From Verrucomicrobiota bacterium (GTDB lineage: Bacteria > Verrucomicrobiota > Verrucomicrobiia > Limisphaerales > UBA1319), in assembly GCA_022709905.1 (NCBI GenBank), contig JAKLHY010000009.1:83876-147875 (forward strand): 64,000 nucleotides of DNA, read 5' to 3'. Under the pieces are notes generated by a model, which worked only from the letters and a program-made list of their open reading frames with translations, searched no databases and had not been told where the DNA came from. The first letter of the stretch is position 1, and each line of letters starts with the position of its first letter. Of the stretch, positions 1 through 10,475 are shown piece after piece. A program made the position numbers and the translations under genes.

Positions 1-934
1 CAATGTCCCGCTGCAAGCTCCCTCCCTGCTTGTTGGCGGGGACAGGACGGAAATCATGCCACCCAAAGAACGCGCGCAACTGCTCGCGCGCATTATGGAC
101 TCTCCTGCAGTAATCGCACTGTTCGGAATCGCAGGGCACGTCGCGCAGCCGCCGGATCAATTCTCCCGTCGCCGGATGCTGAAGCCGGACCCAAGGCGGC
201 AGCACGGAATTTGCGCCGGCAACCCTGAGCCAAGCGACCGTGTAAGCCAATGCCAGTCTCTGCGGACTCGTCCGCATCAGGGCCTCATCGGCCGGCACGC
301 TGGCGCAGGCCCAGCGCCCGAACACCTCCGCGCAAATCTCGAGCGCCCGATCCTTGCCCGGTTTCCTTCCTCCCAAGGCGCGAAAGACCAAGTCCATACC
401 CGCCGGAAGCGATTCCCCCGGCCCATCAGGGGTCGACAACAGGAAGTCCAGCAATTCAAATAAACGCGGTTCGGTCTGCCTGAGACCGGACAAAGCCCGA
501 AATTCGTCGGCGAAAAGAACGGCGGCCAGACGGGCATCCGCCACCGGATCGTTGACGCTTTCCCGCACTAATTTGTAGTTCTTGACCAATCGATGGTACG
601 GATTCTCAGGAAAACAGATCGGCGAGAGCGCCAGCGTATCCACGACCGGCAGGCGGTGGATCGCCAGATCGGATGCGCGTTCCCGCAGCACAGGCAGGTC
701 ATGCCACACCAGGTTGTGGCCCAGCAGGCAGTCCGCCCCTAGCCCCAGGCAATTGAGTGTCTTGAACAGTCCTTCCAACGGTCCTTGTCCCTGATGCGCC
801 AGAGTGGAACGTCCCAGGACAGCGCCAAGCTTCAAGAGAACGCCCTGGTACGACACCTCGAGATCGATCAGAAGTGCCCGATCCAGAAACGCGTTCGCAA
901 GAGTCGCTTGATCTTCCAGTCCAATCACAGACAT
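1..934 (-). CDS. RecQ-like DNA helicase with N-terminal 3'-5' exonuclease domain (3' end outside window)
   Basis: The reading frame is open from ATG at 934 to the window edge, about 311 codons, with no stop. The N-terminus carries a DnaQ/DEDD exonuclease pattern: LIDLEV near residue 30 (ExoI, D-x-E), LLGHNLVWHDLPVL near residue 75 (ExoII) and VNDPVADARLA near residue 125 (ExoIII, with Asn where His is usual). Near the truncated end, a cysteine-bearing segment (CDSDNCDYC) is followed by FFGWHDFRPV, which resembles motif 0 of RecQ helicases (FG-[YF]-x-x-FRP). This points to a large fusion that would couple nuclease and 3'-5' helicase activity in DNA repair or recombination. The ATPase motifs lie beyond the window, so the helicase call rests on motif 0 and on the domain order known for such fusions. 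The exonuclease call is firm. Confidence 0.72.
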   Translation of the reverse strand, partial: MSVIGLEDQATLANAFLDRALLIDLEVSYQGVLLKLGAVLGRSTLAHQGQGPLEGLFKTLNCLGLGADCLLGHNLVWHDLPVLRERASDLAIHRLPVVDTLALSPICFPENPYHRLVKNYKLVRESVNDPVADARLAAVLFADEFRALSGLRQTEPRLFELLDFLLSTPDGPGESLPAGMDLVFRALGGRKPGKDRALEICAEVFGRWACASVPADEALMRTSPQRLALAYTVAWLRVAGANSVLPPWVRLQHPATGELIRRLRDVPCDSEQCDYCRRVHNAREQLRAFFGWHDFRPVPANKQGGSLQRDI

Positions 935-1081
935 ACGCCGGTCTTTTCATGGACCGGGTGCGGTTTCAGCCTTGGCTGCACGATCCACGCACCTTCGAGT
1001 TTTAAATCCTCCCGGCCAATGTGCAATGATTTCGTCGCAGTTCGTTCCAGAAATCCATCGGCTGGCCCTCGGGCCCCAGGT

Positions 1082-3142
1082 TCAAAACTGGTTGAGAATT
1101 CTTTCCAACAGGTAATCGGTCCAGTTCACCTCGATCGTTTCGGCAAGCAGGTGGGATTTGGCGAAATCCTCTTCAAACAGCTCCTGCCGCAATCGATGGG
1201 CAATACCGGGATCGGACGTGGCGAGGTTGGTTTCGAGGTTGCGGCGCAAGCTGAGGCGGTTGAAATTGGCGGAGCCGAAACAAGCCCAGCCGTCGACCAG
1301 CAAGGCCTTCACATGAGTCATGCCGGGATAGATGTAGACTCGAATCCCGTTTTTAAACAGGGAGTTCGCTGTGACATAGGTGCTGCTATTCCCGCCCAGA
1401 ATGTCGCTGCGCTCGGGCAGAATCACTCTCACATCCACACCGCGGCCTCTTGCCGTGATCAACGCGCTGGCGACCGAGGGATCGTAGAGATAGGAGTTCT
1501 CGAGAAAAATATGGTTGCGCGCGCGACGGAAGGCTTCGAGGACGGCCTTGCGGATCTGCAGGTTGCCGGTGCGGGTGTATAGCCTGCGAATCGGCGCCCA
1601 GTTGCGGTTTGTGGAGTCCAGGCGCGCGGGCTTAGGCGCCTCGATCGAGGCCCCAAGGTAAGCCAGGTCTCCCCAAAACCCGGCATGCGCCCAGGCTTTC
1701 TGGAAGTCGTGTTCCAATCGCGCCACAATCGGGCCTTCGACCTCCACCATGAGATCATGCCATTCATGGCGGTATTCCCGACCGATATTCATGCCCCCGA
1801 GAAACGCGTATTGCCGATCGATCGTCAGGACTTTGGTATGGTCCGCCGCAAGCCACGGGTTGAGGGCGGAGCGCACTTTTACCCGGGAATCTCGCTGAAG
1901 GTATTTGTGAATGGACCGGGGTGGGATGAAACCCTCGCGCATGGGAGTCTCGGGCTGGGCCTGCTGCGAGGCCTGGGTGCTCAACAGGTCCATCAGCACC
2001 CGCACCTGAATGTCTGTCGAGCGCCGTTTCAACCGATCGGCGATTTCAACCGCCACATCGTCATTGTCAAAAATGCAGATCCGCACGTGAGCCTCGTGCC
2101 GGGCGGCTTCCAAACGCCGGATGAAGGCGGGAAAGAATTCCTCGCCGTTAATAAGAAACGTGACGCTGCCTTGATCCGGGGGGCGTCCCGTCTGGCGGCT
2201 GAGCCATTGCTCCCACTCCACCAGATCCATCCCGGGTTGAGCGCCGGCCTCCGGCAATTCAGTCCGAGCCGCCGGTAACCTCACTTCGAGCAAACCCGCC
2301 ACAACCTGCCAGATGGTGTTGAGCAAGCGCACCCCGGACGAGACCGGATTCTTCACGAGGGCGATGCCGTGACTCTCGATGAGCAGTGACGTGAGGAATC
2401 GAAGGCGCGAATTGACCTGGAAGCCACCGCCGGGATCATCCCCCGAGGCGCGGTGAAAGAGAAAGGCGCAGGTCTTTCGATCCGCATCGATCATCATGAA
2501 GCGCGGCGGCTGGCCTTCCACGGGTTCCATCAGGAGAAACGGCCGATCGGGATTCCCCGTGTTCTCGAGGGTCCGCGAGAGATGGTCGGCCAACAAGGTT
2601 CCCCATTGTTCGGAAGTATACCTGCGCGCAATGTCCACGCCCACGGGCTTCTGATCCACACGAACCGCCCGGATTTGCCCGGCGTCATCGCGATAGAGAA
2701 TGCGTTCCTGTGAAAGCAACTGAAAGTAGGCGCCCTGCCAGGGCTCGGCGGGGGTTAACTCCCGAATCGTGGTTTCGACAATGTTGGACCAAGTCTCTTG
2801 CCGCACGACTTGGGCTTCCCGCCAATGACCGCCTGCCGGTGGCAGGCTTGGAGGACTGGGATCCCGTTTTAAGTCGGCCAGAAAATAAACATAATCACGA
2901 CCCTGAATCGGCGATGGCTTTAGATCCGCCCGGAATACTTCCGTGGTCCGGCCAACAGCATGGTAAATCCGAACCATATCACCCTTCACGAACGCGCGCG
3001 GCGAAGCAAACGCCGTCGCGGACTTGAATGCATCGTCACTCTGAAGCCGATGGCCAGGCGTGGCGGCAATGACGCACCCTGGCGCAACCACCGCCAGCCA
3101 GAGCATCAAAAACCATGCCGTTAAAGACCGAACCTCAAACAC
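1082..3142 (-). CDS. Secreted phospholipase D / cardiolipin synthase-like protein
   Basis: This 686-residue protein has a hydrophobic N-terminal export signal and two HKD motifs of the phospholipase D superfamily: HTKVLTID with His435 and HVKALLVD with His610, each followed by a glycine-rich GGMN or GSANF segment. Two HKD motifs on one chain form one catalytic site for phosphodiester transfer or hydrolysis, as in cardiolipin synthases. Residues 1-310 are not recognisable and make the protein longer than typical cardiolipin synthase (about 480 residues). The chosen start is GTG at 3142; an in-frame ATG 12 codons later (MLWLAVVAPG) would also leave a signal peptide. It is probably envelope-associated. 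The substrate cannot be told from sequence; phospholipid remodelling is the default inference. Confidence 0.8.
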   Translation of the reverse strand: MFEVRSLTAWFLMLWLAVVAPGCVIAATPGHRLQSDDAFKSATAFASPRAFVKGDMVRIYHAVGRTTEVFRADLKPSPIQGRDYVYFLADLKRDPSPPSLPPAGGHWREAQVVRQETWSNIVETTIRELTPAEPWQGAYFQLLSQERILYRDDAGQIRAVRVDQKPVGVDIARRYTSEQWGTLLADHLSRTLENTGNPDRPFLLMEPVEGQPPRFMMIDADRKTCAFLFHRASGDDPGGGFQVNSRLRFLTSLLIESHGIALVKNPVSSGVRLLNTIWQVVAGLLEVRLPAARTELPEAGAQPGMDLVEWEQWLSRQTGRPPDQGSVTFLINGEEFFPAFIRRLEAARHEAHVRICIFDNDDVAVEIADRLKRRSTDIQVRVLMDLLSTQASQQAQPETPMREGFIPPRSIHKYLQRDSRVKVRSALNPWLAADHTKVLTIDRQYAFLGGMNIGREYRHEWHDLMVEVEGPIVARLEHDFQKAWAHAGFWGDLAYLGASIEAPKPARLDSTNRNWAPIRRLYTRTGNLQIRKAVLEAFRRARNHIFLENSYLYDPSVASALITARGRGVDVRVILPERSDILGGNSSTYVTANSLFKNGIRVYIYPGMTHVKALLVDGWACFGSANFNRLSLRRNLETNLATSDPGIAHRLRQELFEEDFAKSHLLAETIEVNWTDYLLERILNQF

Positions 3143-3379
3143 CCATCAATCCTAGTCGCGCTCGATGACTCTTACGAGAGCATTTCAGCAGCCCTGAACC
3201 GAAAAAACGACTTAACCGCGAATGGACGCCAATCAACGCGAATCATGGCAGGCCAATGGCTGTAAATGAATCGGAGTGATTGTGCCTCCACGCATACTTC
3301 CGGATTTCAAATTTGTAGGAGTGCTCGCGATTTAACGGCACCAAGCACAAAACTTTTCCTAAAGTTCTTTTGGTAATGC

Positions 3380-3406
3380 CGATAATCCCTTATGGAATGA
3401 TTATCG
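3380..3406. promoter_or_regulatory. Dyad symmetry upstream of the histidine kinase gene
   Basis: A perfect 7-bp inverted repeat (CGATAAT / ATTATCG) is separated by 13 bases and lies 34 bases before the kinase ATG, in an AT-rich stretch that contrasts with the surroundings. It could be an operator or part of the promoter region. About 150 bases upstream lies an ACCGCGAATGG-type low-complexity segment. No regulator is identified. Confidence 0.3.
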
Positions 3407-3440
3407 ACGAGAAAAACGCCGTGTCCGATAAGAGCAAATC

Positions 3441-6400
3441 ATGCCAGCCGGAAATATAACGACTGCAGCCGGCATATCGGATTCGCACCAATTAGACAGG
3501 GCCAAAGCACCGATTGCCGCCCCTCAATACTCGTCTGTTGCCCTACTGGTTCTCGCAATGGCCGGCTCGCTGCTGACCTGGTGGACGGTGAATCGGGCCG
3601 ATCATCAAATGCGGCGCCATTTGTTGAGACAAGCCGAGCTGGCCGCTGAGGCCTTCAATGTCGAACGCATCCAGACTCTTACCGGCACGGATGCTGATCT
3701 AGAAAACCCCCATTACCAAAGACTTAAGGAAAATTTAGCCGGCCTAAAAGCGATTAATCCGAACTGCCGCTTCGTCTATCTCCTCGGCCGTAACTCGGAA
3801 AACCAAATCTTTTTTTACGCGGACAATGAACCGGTCGAGTCCAAGGATTACTCTCCCCCAGGCCGCGTCTATGAAGAAGCGTCCCCAGAACTCCAGGAGG
3901 CATTCGAGAGAGGAGCCCCATTTGTCGAGGGCCCTTTGCCGGATGAATGGGGCGTCTGGGTTTCTTCGTTGGTCCCTATTCAGGCACCCTCGGCGAGCCG
4001 CCCGATTGCTGTCCTTGGCCTGGATGTCGATGCCCGCACCTGGAAATGGATGTTGGCCGTTGCCGGGCTTCCACCTGCTTTACTGACGTTTGCTCTCGTG
4101 ACAATCCTCCTGGTGGGCACAGCACTCCAGCGCCGCCGCGCCCGCCGCCAGTTGGGGACATCGTTCTGGATGCGACACATTGAAGCCGGACAGGTAGCGC
4201 TAGCGGGGGTTGTCCTGACCTTGTTTGTTGCCTGGACAGTGCATCAGAACGAACATCACGCGCGCATCGAGGCATTTGCCCAACTAGCGGCCAGCCAGAC
4301 GGATGCCATTGCCAGAAACTTGCGTCTCCTTCAGAATACCGAGCTCGAAAGCCTGGCAATGCTCTATGAAGGATCGGAAGAGGTTACCGCGGAGGAGTTC
4401 CAGAAATACACCTCTCACTTAATCCGCAATTCGGCGGTCCAGGCTTGGGCATGGATTTCAGCAGTCCCCGCTGCAGAGAAGATCCGCTTCCAATCCAGGG
4501 CTCGAACGCCCGGGGGAAAGAATCTTCAAATCTGGCAAATGGATCCTGAAGGAAAGAGGATGCCTGCGACTGAGCGTGACGTTTATTATCCGATCACGAA
4601 TCTGGCGCCCTGGACAGGCCACGAAAAGGTCATGGGTTATGATGTGGGATCGGAATCCTCAAGCCTGGCAGCCCTCCGCGAAGCTGTCCGGACTGGACTG
4701 AACACCGTTGTTCGTCCCGTTGCCCCTTTGCGCGGGATAGGCACGCAGACCCTGATGGTTTTCAGACCGATCTTGGAAGAGCAGCAGCAAAAAACTGTGC
4801 GCGGCTTTGCCGCGGCTATCCTGAAATTGGATCAGCTGCTCGAGAACACCGGCGACGGGAACACGACGTATCTTGGAATTACCATCCTCGATGCGGACCC
4901 TGAGATCCAACCTCCTGCCACAGTCCGCGATCCCCGTAATCCCCCGGATTCCAAATTCTCATTAATCCGTCCTTTTTTGGATTTTGACAAAGCTTTTGCC
5001 TTGACTGCGGACGCGGGCGAGGACTTTCTGCGGCTGCATCCGGCTCGGGCAGGTTGGATGACCGCCCTGACGGGATTATTGTTGACAACCGGCCTGGTGC
5101 TGGGACTCAGCATGATGCTCAACCGGCGAGCCGAACTGGAGCGGCTGGTGGCAGAGCGGACGGTGAGGCTCCGCCAGAGCGAAGCCAATTTTCGGGATTT
5201 CTTTGAGACCGTGGGGGATCTGATCATCGTCGCCACGCCCGACGGCCGGATTCTATTTGCCAACCAGTCGGCCCAACGCAAATTAGGCTACCGTGCCGAG
5301 GAATTGGCGGGGATGCAGATTCCTGATCTTCATCCTGCCGACCGACGCCGGGAGGCCGAGGAAATATATGTGGCGATGCTCCGGGGGGAATGCAGCCGAT
5401 GCCCGCTGCCTCTGGTGGCAAAACCAGGCGCGATTATTCCCGTGGAAACTTGCCTGTGGCATGGCAAATGGGACGGCGCAGATTGCGTTTTTGGGATCTC
5501 CAAAGACCTGACGACAGAACAGGAGGCCTTGCAGCGATTCGAGCGCCTGTTTCGTAACAACCCAGCCCTCATGGCGCTGTCCATCCTGCCCAGTCGCACT
5601 TTTTCAGATGTGAATGACGTTTTTCTGAAAACGCTCGGCTATGCCCGGCATGAGGTTCTGGGCAAGTCCAGCGCCGACCTTGAGCTGTTCGTTGATCCTC
5701 GCCAGCAGGAGATCGTGTCGGAACATCTTCGGCTCCGCGGGCGTTTTGCCGATGTTGAACTGCAGGTTCGATGCAAGGACGGTTCGGTGGTGGACGGTCT
5801 CTTTTCCGGCGAAGTCATCAGCATTCAGGGACAGCAATACTTTTTAACGGTCATGATCGATCTGACCCAGCGCAAACGGGCGGAGGCGGAACTTCAGGTG
5901 ATGAACGACCACCTGGAGGCCGCGACCGCCCGCGCCAACGAACTGGCCGTCCAAGCCGCCTTGGCCAGCGCCGCAAAAAGCGAGTTCCTGGCCAATATGA
6001 GCCACGAGATCCGCACGCCAATGAACGGCATCATTGGCATGACTGGCCTCCTGCTCGATACGGAGCTTAACGATACCCAGCGGCGTTACGCCGAGACGGT
6101 TCAGGCGAGCGGCCAGGCCTTGCTGCAGCTCATAAATGATATCCTGGACTTTTCCAAAATCGAGGCGGGCCGGCTGGAACTGGAAACCCTGGATTTCGAC
6201 CTCCGGCATCTCGTGGATGACTTCGCCGAAATCATGGCCATCAAGGCCGCCGAAAAAAACCTCGAATTCATCTGCGCGCTCCATCCCGATGTGCCCACCC
6301 TCCTGCGGGGTGATCCCGGCCGGCTGCGGCAAATTCTAACCAACCTCGCCAGCAACGCGCTCAAGTTCACCCACCAGGGCGAGGTCGTCGTGCGGGCGAG

Positions 6401-7979
6401 CTTGGAGTCACGCACACCGGAGGCGGTCATCCTCCGCTTTTCTGTGCGAGATACAGGCATCGGTATTCCGGCCCACAAAATCGGATTACTCTTCGAGAAG
6501 TTCACCCAGGTCGATGCCTCCATCACGCGGAACTACGGCGGCACAGGCCTCGGACTGGCCATCTCAAAGCAACTGGTTGAAATGATGGGGGGCAGGATCG
6601 GCGTCCAGAGCACCGAGGGCGTCGGCTCGGAGTTCTGGTTTGCCATCGGCTTGACCCTGCAATCCGTAACCCAACCAGAATCCACCGCCGCGCCCAACCT
6701 GCGGGGCGTCAAGACTATCCTGGTAGACGATAATGCCACGAACCGTGAGATTCTCCGGGTCCAACTCGGCTCATGGGGTATGGAGACCTTCGAGGCCGCC
6801 AATGCTCCTTCGGCCTTGCAGGCGATCTATCAAGAGCTGGAGAATCATCGGCCCTTCGAATTGGCCCTTCTGGATATGCGGATGCCCGGCATGGATGGCG
6901 CAACCCTGGGCCAGGCTATCCGATCTGATCCACGTTTGGACGGATTGACCCTGGTCATGATGAGTTCGCTCGGTGAAAACGGCATGTCCCGAGAGCTCAA
7001 GAAAATCGGCTTTCACACCTTGTTGACCAAGCCAGTCCGACAGAAAGACCTGCTCCATGCCTTGGTCAAGGCCGTCACAAGCCCCGCTTCATTGCCGCGA
7101 ACTCGAGAATCCAAACCATCGTTCTCGCCCCCCAAAGGCATCCGCCGCGCCCGAATCCTGTTGGCTGAGGACAATATCACCAACCAGCAGGTCGCTATTG
7201 GGATTCTGAAAAGATTCGGATTAACCGCCGATGCCGTGGCGAATGGACAGGAAGCCCTTCAGTCCCTGACCGCTATCCCCTATGACTTGGTCCTGATGGA
7301 TGTGCAGATGCCCGTCATGGACGGGCTCGAGGCCACCCGATTGTTCCGGGAACGGGAAGCTGAGATTCACAAAGGCCATTCGGCTTCCCCACCTGGAAAT
7401 AACGGGCATAAACGGATCCCTATTATCGCCATGACAGCCCACGCCCTCGATCGCGACCGCCAGATGTGCCTGGCGTCAGGCATGGATGATTATGTGCCCA
7501 AACCCGTAGATACCAAACTCCTGGCCAAGGTCCTCGAACGATGGCTGCCGCGAGCCTCCGAGGATTCCGCTGACGTCCTTGCATCTGCAACCCCCAAGCA
7601 GGCCCCCTCCATCGCGCCTTGTCCCGACGCGCCTGTCGTTCCGGTTTTTGACGAACAAGCCTTTATGGCCCGCGTGGGCGGGGACGCCGACCTGGCGCAG
7701 TCCATCGTCAAGACTTTCCTGGCCGATATGCCGATCCAGATTGCGGATCTCCAGGGTTTTGTCGTGCGAGGCGAGTTAAAACTGGCTCAAGACAAAGCCC
7801 ACCGGATCAAAGGCGCTGCCGCTACGGTCGGGGGAATGGCCCTTTTTCAAGTCGCCGGCGCCATGGAACAGGCTGGCCACGATGGCCAGGAAAATCAGCT
7901 GCGTCAGTTGATGCCCAGACTCCAAACCCAGTTCGCCGAGCTTGAAATCCCGATGAAGTCACTGGCTGCCCGCTCCTGA
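3441..7979 (+). CDS. Hybrid sensor histidine kinase with CHASE, PAS, receiver and Hpt domains
   Basis: This 1512-residue membrane-bound phosphorelay protein has, in order: a first membrane segment (about 30-50), an extracytoplasmic sensor region, a second membrane segment near 205-230 and a third near 250, a CHASE-like domain (about 285-480), a membrane segment near 540, and two PAS domains (about 575-690 and 700-815). These are followed by HisKA with phospho-acceptor His855 (MSHEIRTP), HATPase with N, G1 and G2 boxes ([16 protein letters not shown]), receiver 1 with Asp1145 (LLDMRMPG), receiver 2 with Asp1287 (LMDVQMP) and a C-terminal Hpt with His1454 (AHRIKG). All phosphotransfer residues are present, so it should run a full His-Asp-His relay. 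The lone receiver encoded 200 bases downstream is the obvious output partner. The start is the ATG at 3441; no good ribosome-binding site is seen. Confidence 0.93.
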   Translation: MPAGNITTAAGISDSHQLDRAKAPIAAPQYSSVALLVLAMAGSLLTWWTVNRADHQMRRHLLRQAELAAEAFNVERIQTLTGTDADLENPHYQRLKENLAGLKAINPNCRFVYLLGRNSENQIFFYADNEPVESKDYSPPGRVYEEASPELQEAFERGAPFVEGPLPDEWGVWVSSLVPIQAPSASRPIAVLGLDVDARTWKWMLAVAGLPPALLTFALVTILLVGTALQRRRARRQLGTSFWMRHIEAGQVALAGVVLTLFVAWTVHQNEHHARIEAFAQLAASQTDAIARNLRLLQNTELESLAMLYEGSEEVTAEEFQKYTSHLIRNSAVQAWAWISAVPAAEKIRFQSRARTPGGKNLQIWQMDPEGKRMPATERDVYYPITNLAPWTGHEKVMGYDVGSESSSLAALREAVRTGLNTVVRPVAPLRGIGTQTLMVFRPILEEQQQKTVRGFAAAILKLDQLLENTGDGNTTYLGITILDADPEIQPPATVRDPRNPPDSKFSLIRPFLDFDKAFALTADAGEDFLRLHPARAGWMTALTGLLLTTGLVLGLSMMLNRRAELERLVAERTVRLRQSEANFRDFFETVGDLIIVATPDGRILFANQSAQRKLGYRAEELAGMQIPDLHPADRRREAEEIYVAMLRGECSRCPLPLVAKPGAIIPVETCLWHGKWDGADCVFGISKDLTTEQEALQRFERLFRNNPALMALSILPSRTFSDVNDVFLKTLGYARHEVLGKSSADLELFVDPRQQEIVSEHLRLRGRFADVELQVRCKDGSVVDGLFSGEVISIQGQQYFLTVMIDLTQRKRAEAELQVMNDHLEAATARANELAVQAALASAAKSEFLANMSHEIRTPMNGIIGMTGLLLDTELNDTQRRYAETVQASGQALLQLINDILDFSKIEAGRLELETLDFDLRHLVDDFAEIMAIKAAEKNLEFICALHPDVPTLLRGDPGRLRQILTNLASNALKFTHQGEVVVRASLESRTPEAVILRFSVRDTGIGIPAHKIGLLFEKFTQVDASITRNYGGTGLGLAISKQLVEMMGGRIGVQSTEGVGSEFWFAIGLTLQSVTQPESTAAPNLRGVKTILVDDNATNREILRVQLGSWGMETFEAANAPSALQAIYQELENHRPFELALLDMRMPGMDGATLGQAIRSDPRLDGLTLVMMSSLGENGMSRELKKIGFHTLLTKPVRQKDLLHALVKAVTSPASLPRTRESKPSFSPPKGIRRARILLAEDNITNQQVAIGILKRFGLTADAVANGQEALQSLTAIPYDLVLMDVQMPVMDGLEATRLFREREAEIHKGHSASPPGNNGHKRIPIIAMTAHALDRDRQMCLASGMDDYVPKPVDTKLLAKVLERWLPRASEDSADVLASATPKQAPSIAPCPDAPVVPVFDEQAFMARVGGDADLAQSIVKTFLADMPIQIADLQGFVVRGELKLAQDKAHRIKGAAATVGGMALFQVAGAMEQAGHDGQENQLRQLMPRLQTQFAELEIPMKSLAARS

Positions 7980-8180
7980 TGAAGGGCCTTGATCTCAACA
8001 GACATGCTTGGCTTCCCCTCGTCCACCGCGGCATCATCAGTCCATAACATCGCCACATCCTCGGGTGCCAAACCTCCAATACTCCCCAAGCAACCTGCAT
8101 GGAGCTTCCGTTCCATCTCATTTCCTTGCCCCGATCACAATTCAATTGTGCCAATACCCAGGACAGGATAGAGTGCGTCT

Positions 8181-8618
8181 GTGGAAGCTAACCCTGTTCC
8201 CTCGCCTCAGCCCGTTTGCACCCTCGTGATTGCGGACGATGATTCAACCAGCCGTTGCTGGCTCCGCGGGTTGGCCAAGCGACTGGGATTTTCTGTGTCA
8301 GCCGAGGCCGCCAACGGCGACGAAGCTATCCAGGCTGTGATCCGCACCAAGCCCGATCTGGTCTTGCTCGACGTCAGTATGCCAATCAAAACCGGGCCTC
8401 ATGCGATTCCCGCCATCATCGCCGCTCATCCGGCCGTTCGCGTGGTCATGCTGACCTCGATAGCGGATGAGGGCACCGTCACGGAATGTATCGAGAAAGG
8501 GGCTGTGGGCTACATTCGTAAGGACTCATCAGCCGATGAGATCAACCGAGTGCTTGCCTCATTGCGTGCGGAGATCGAGGGGTTCCATCGCCAGAAAGGC
8601 CTTCATGTCGGACCATGA
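8181..8618 (+). CDS. CheY-like single-domain response regulator
   Basis: This 145-residue protein is a single receiver domain with acidic residues ADDD near 18-21, phospho-acceptor Asp64 (LLDVSMP), the conserved Thr in MLTSIAD and Lys in YIRKDSS. There is no DNA-binding output domain. The start is taken as GTG at 8181; no in-frame ATG precedes the core. It follows the hybrid kinase, and its end overlaps the next small gene by 14 bases, so the genes are probably co-transcribed. By family, such proteins act through protein-protein contact; candidate partners are the next two products. Confidence in the domain is high; the output is inferred. Confidence 0.9.
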   Translation: MEANPVPSPQPVCTLVIADDDSTSRCWLRGLAKRLGFSVSAEAANGDEAIQAVIRTKPDLVLLDVSMPIKTGPHAIPAIIAAHPAVRVVMLTSIADEGTVTECIEKGAVGYIRKDSSADEINRVLASLRAEIEGFHRQKGLHVGP

Positions 8619-8778
8619 ACATCTCCCGTTTGATTTGGACGCCATGTTGTCCGAAATCGCCGACGATCAAAAAGTGGATCGCGAAGCCCGCCGCCTCCTA
8701 TCTCAGGACGATATTCGTCGCTTGATTGAGAAAAGCCGCCGCCGGGAAACGAACGGGAATGAAGCCACAAGTCCATGA
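8605..8778 (+). CDS. 57-residue protein with a FliM-N-like LSQDD motif
   Basis: The small gene starts with ATG at 8605 inside the end of the receiver gene and ends with an ATGA overlap with the ATPase gene, an arrangement that supports real translation. The product is charged and soluble, with no signal or membrane segment. Residues 32-41 read LSQDDIRRLI, resembling the LSQ[DE]EID-x-LL motif at the N-terminus of the flagellar switch protein FliM, which binds phosphorylated CheY. Because it sits between a CheY-like receiver and a PilB-like ATPase, it may be the receiver's docking peptide. That role is inference from motif and position; the motif is short and could be coincidental. A longer reading from 8467 is possible but would overlap most of the upstream gene. 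Confidence 0.6.
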   Translation: MSDHEHLPFDLDAMLSEIADDQKVDREARRLLSQDDIRRLIEKSRRRETNGNEATSP

Positions 8779-10475
8779 GAAATCGGTCCTTTCTGAAGTT
8801 GCTTGTGGTTCGAGGATTCCTGTCCGCCGACCAGATTGCCGCACTGGAGACCCGACACCGGGGGGATGCCCTGTCGGTGCTCGGAGAACTGATCGATCTG
8901 CAGACCGCTCCCAAAGACGAGCTCTGCCGTTTGTATGGTGATATGCTAGGCGTGGCTTATGTCGACCTGAACTGCACCATCATCCAATCCGAGGTGGTTA
9001 ACCTTTTGCCTCGAGAGTTCGCCCTTAAACACCGGCTCATTCCCATTTATCGGTTCGGGGATGCTGTCACACTCGCCACTCCGGATCCATTGAACTTGAC
9101 GATGCTGGACGATGCCGCGCGGTTGATCGGATTGCCGGTCGGCGCCGTGTTCAGCCTGCCCGGAGATGTCCTCGAAGCCATCGAGGTCCAATACGCCAGC
9201 CTCAGCGTGCTCGAAGAGCTTAAAGCGCGGATCGATCTCGATCGTCTCGTCCCGGAAACTCTCGAAGCCTCTCCGGAGTTGATGGCGCAGCTTGCTGGCG
9301 ACCAAGTTGTAATTGAATTAACCCGGCATTTGCTCCTGATCGCCCTCAAAGAACGTGCCAGCGATATTCACATCGAGCCCACCGAGCACCAGGTCCGCGT
9401 GCGCCTTCGTATTGATGGAAACCTCCAGGAGTGGCATCAACTGAATGCTCGACTGCTTGCCCCTTTGGTCTCCCGGCTCAAATTGATGGCGGGTTGCGAT
9501 ATTGCGGAACATCGCCGTCCTCAGGATGGCCGGATTTCACTCTCTCTGGGTTCCCGCCAGATCGATCTCCGGTTTTCCAGCGTCCCATTGTTGGAGGGGG
9601 AGAAAATCGTGTTGCGCGTGCTCGGTTCCGTGCAACGACGGTCCATTCCCGCCTTGGAGGAACTCGGATTTTCCGCGGTCAACCTCACACTGCTCAAGCG
9701 GATTATCAGCACCCCGAACGGTGTGTTTTTTGTCACCGGCCCCACAGGTTCGGGAAAGACCACGACCTTATACGCCATCCTCAAGCGTCTCAACCGATCT
9801 GGAATCAATATCATGACGGTGGAGGATCCGGTGGAATATCGCTTGCCGGGGGTCAACCAGGTCCAAGTTAATTCCGCCGTCGACCTGACCTTCGCCAGCG
9901 CGTTGCGATCGTTTTTGCGCCAGGATCCCAATGTCATTCTCGTCGGCGAAGTGCGGGACATGGAAACGGCAAAGATTGCCTCACAGGCCGCGCTCACCGG
10001 TCATCTGGTATTGTCCACCATGCACACCAACAACGCCCTTCAAGCGGTAACCCGGCTGGTGGAAATTGGCGTGGAACCCTTCCTGGTTGCCCCCTCCATC
10101 ATCGGGGTCAGCGCCCAGCGGCTCGTCCGCCGCCTTTGCCCGGCCTGCCGTGAAACCTCGCCAATGCCCGCGGACAGTGTGGCTCGCTATTTCGGAGATA
10201 TCGGAAATCGGACCGTCACCCAATGGCGAGGACGAGGCTGTTCGGCATGCGGCGGGAGTGGTTATGCCGGCCGAATTGCGATCCACGAAGTGTTTTTGCT
10301 GACCGATGCCGTTCGGCGTTTGATCGCCCGTAATGCATCGATCCTGGACATCCAATCCTTGGCTCTCCAACATGGATTTCGCCCCATGATATACGACGGC
10401 CTCAAGAAAGTCCTGCGCGGCGTCACCACTCTGGAAGAGGTCGAGCGCGTCACAGTTCAATCCAGCGACGCGTGA
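8775..10475 (+). CDS. PilB/GspE-family assembly ATPase
   Basis: This 566-residue secretion or pilus ATPase has an N-terminal MshEN-type domain (about 1-150), Walker A GPTGSGKTTT at 322-331, an Asp-box region (VEDPVEYRLPG), Walker B-like VILVGEVRD at 387-395, a His box (TGHLVLSTMHTNNA) and a tetracysteine zinc site formed by CPAC and CSACGGSGY motifs. All catalytic elements are intact, and length is normal for PilB or GspE. By family it powers assembly of a type IV pilus or type II pseudopilus at the inner membrane. No pilin, PilC or PilT gene is adjacent, so the rest of the machine lies elsewhere. The ATGA overlap with the preceding small gene and the linked kinase/receiver suggest phosphorelay control of this motor. 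Confidence 0.92.
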   Translation: MRNRSFLKLLVVRGFLSADQIAALETRHRGDALSVLGELIDLQTAPKDELCRLYGDMLGVAYVDLNCTIIQSEVVNLLPREFALKHRLIPIYRFGDAVTLATPDPLNLTMLDDAARLIGLPVGAVFSLPGDVLEAIEVQYASLSVLEELKARIDLDRLVPETLEASPELMAQLAGDQVVIELTRHLLLIALKERASDIHIEPTEHQVRVRLRIDGNLQEWHQLNARLLAPLVSRLKLMAGCDIAEHRRPQDGRISLSLGSRQIDLRFSSVPLLEGEKIVLRVLGSVQRRSIPALEELGFSAVNLTLLKRIISTPNGVFFVTGPTGSGKTTTLYAILKRLNRSGINIMTVEDPVEYRLPGVNQVQVNSAVDLTFASALRSFLRQDPNVILVGEVRDMETAKIASQAALTGHLVLSTMHTNNALQAVTRLVEIGVEPFLVAPSIIGVSAQRLVRRLCPACRETSPMPADSVARYFGDIGNRTVTQWRGRGCSACGGSGYAGRIAIHEVFLLTDAVRRLIARNASILDIQSLALQHGFRPMIYDGLKKVLRGVTTLEEVERVTVQSSDA

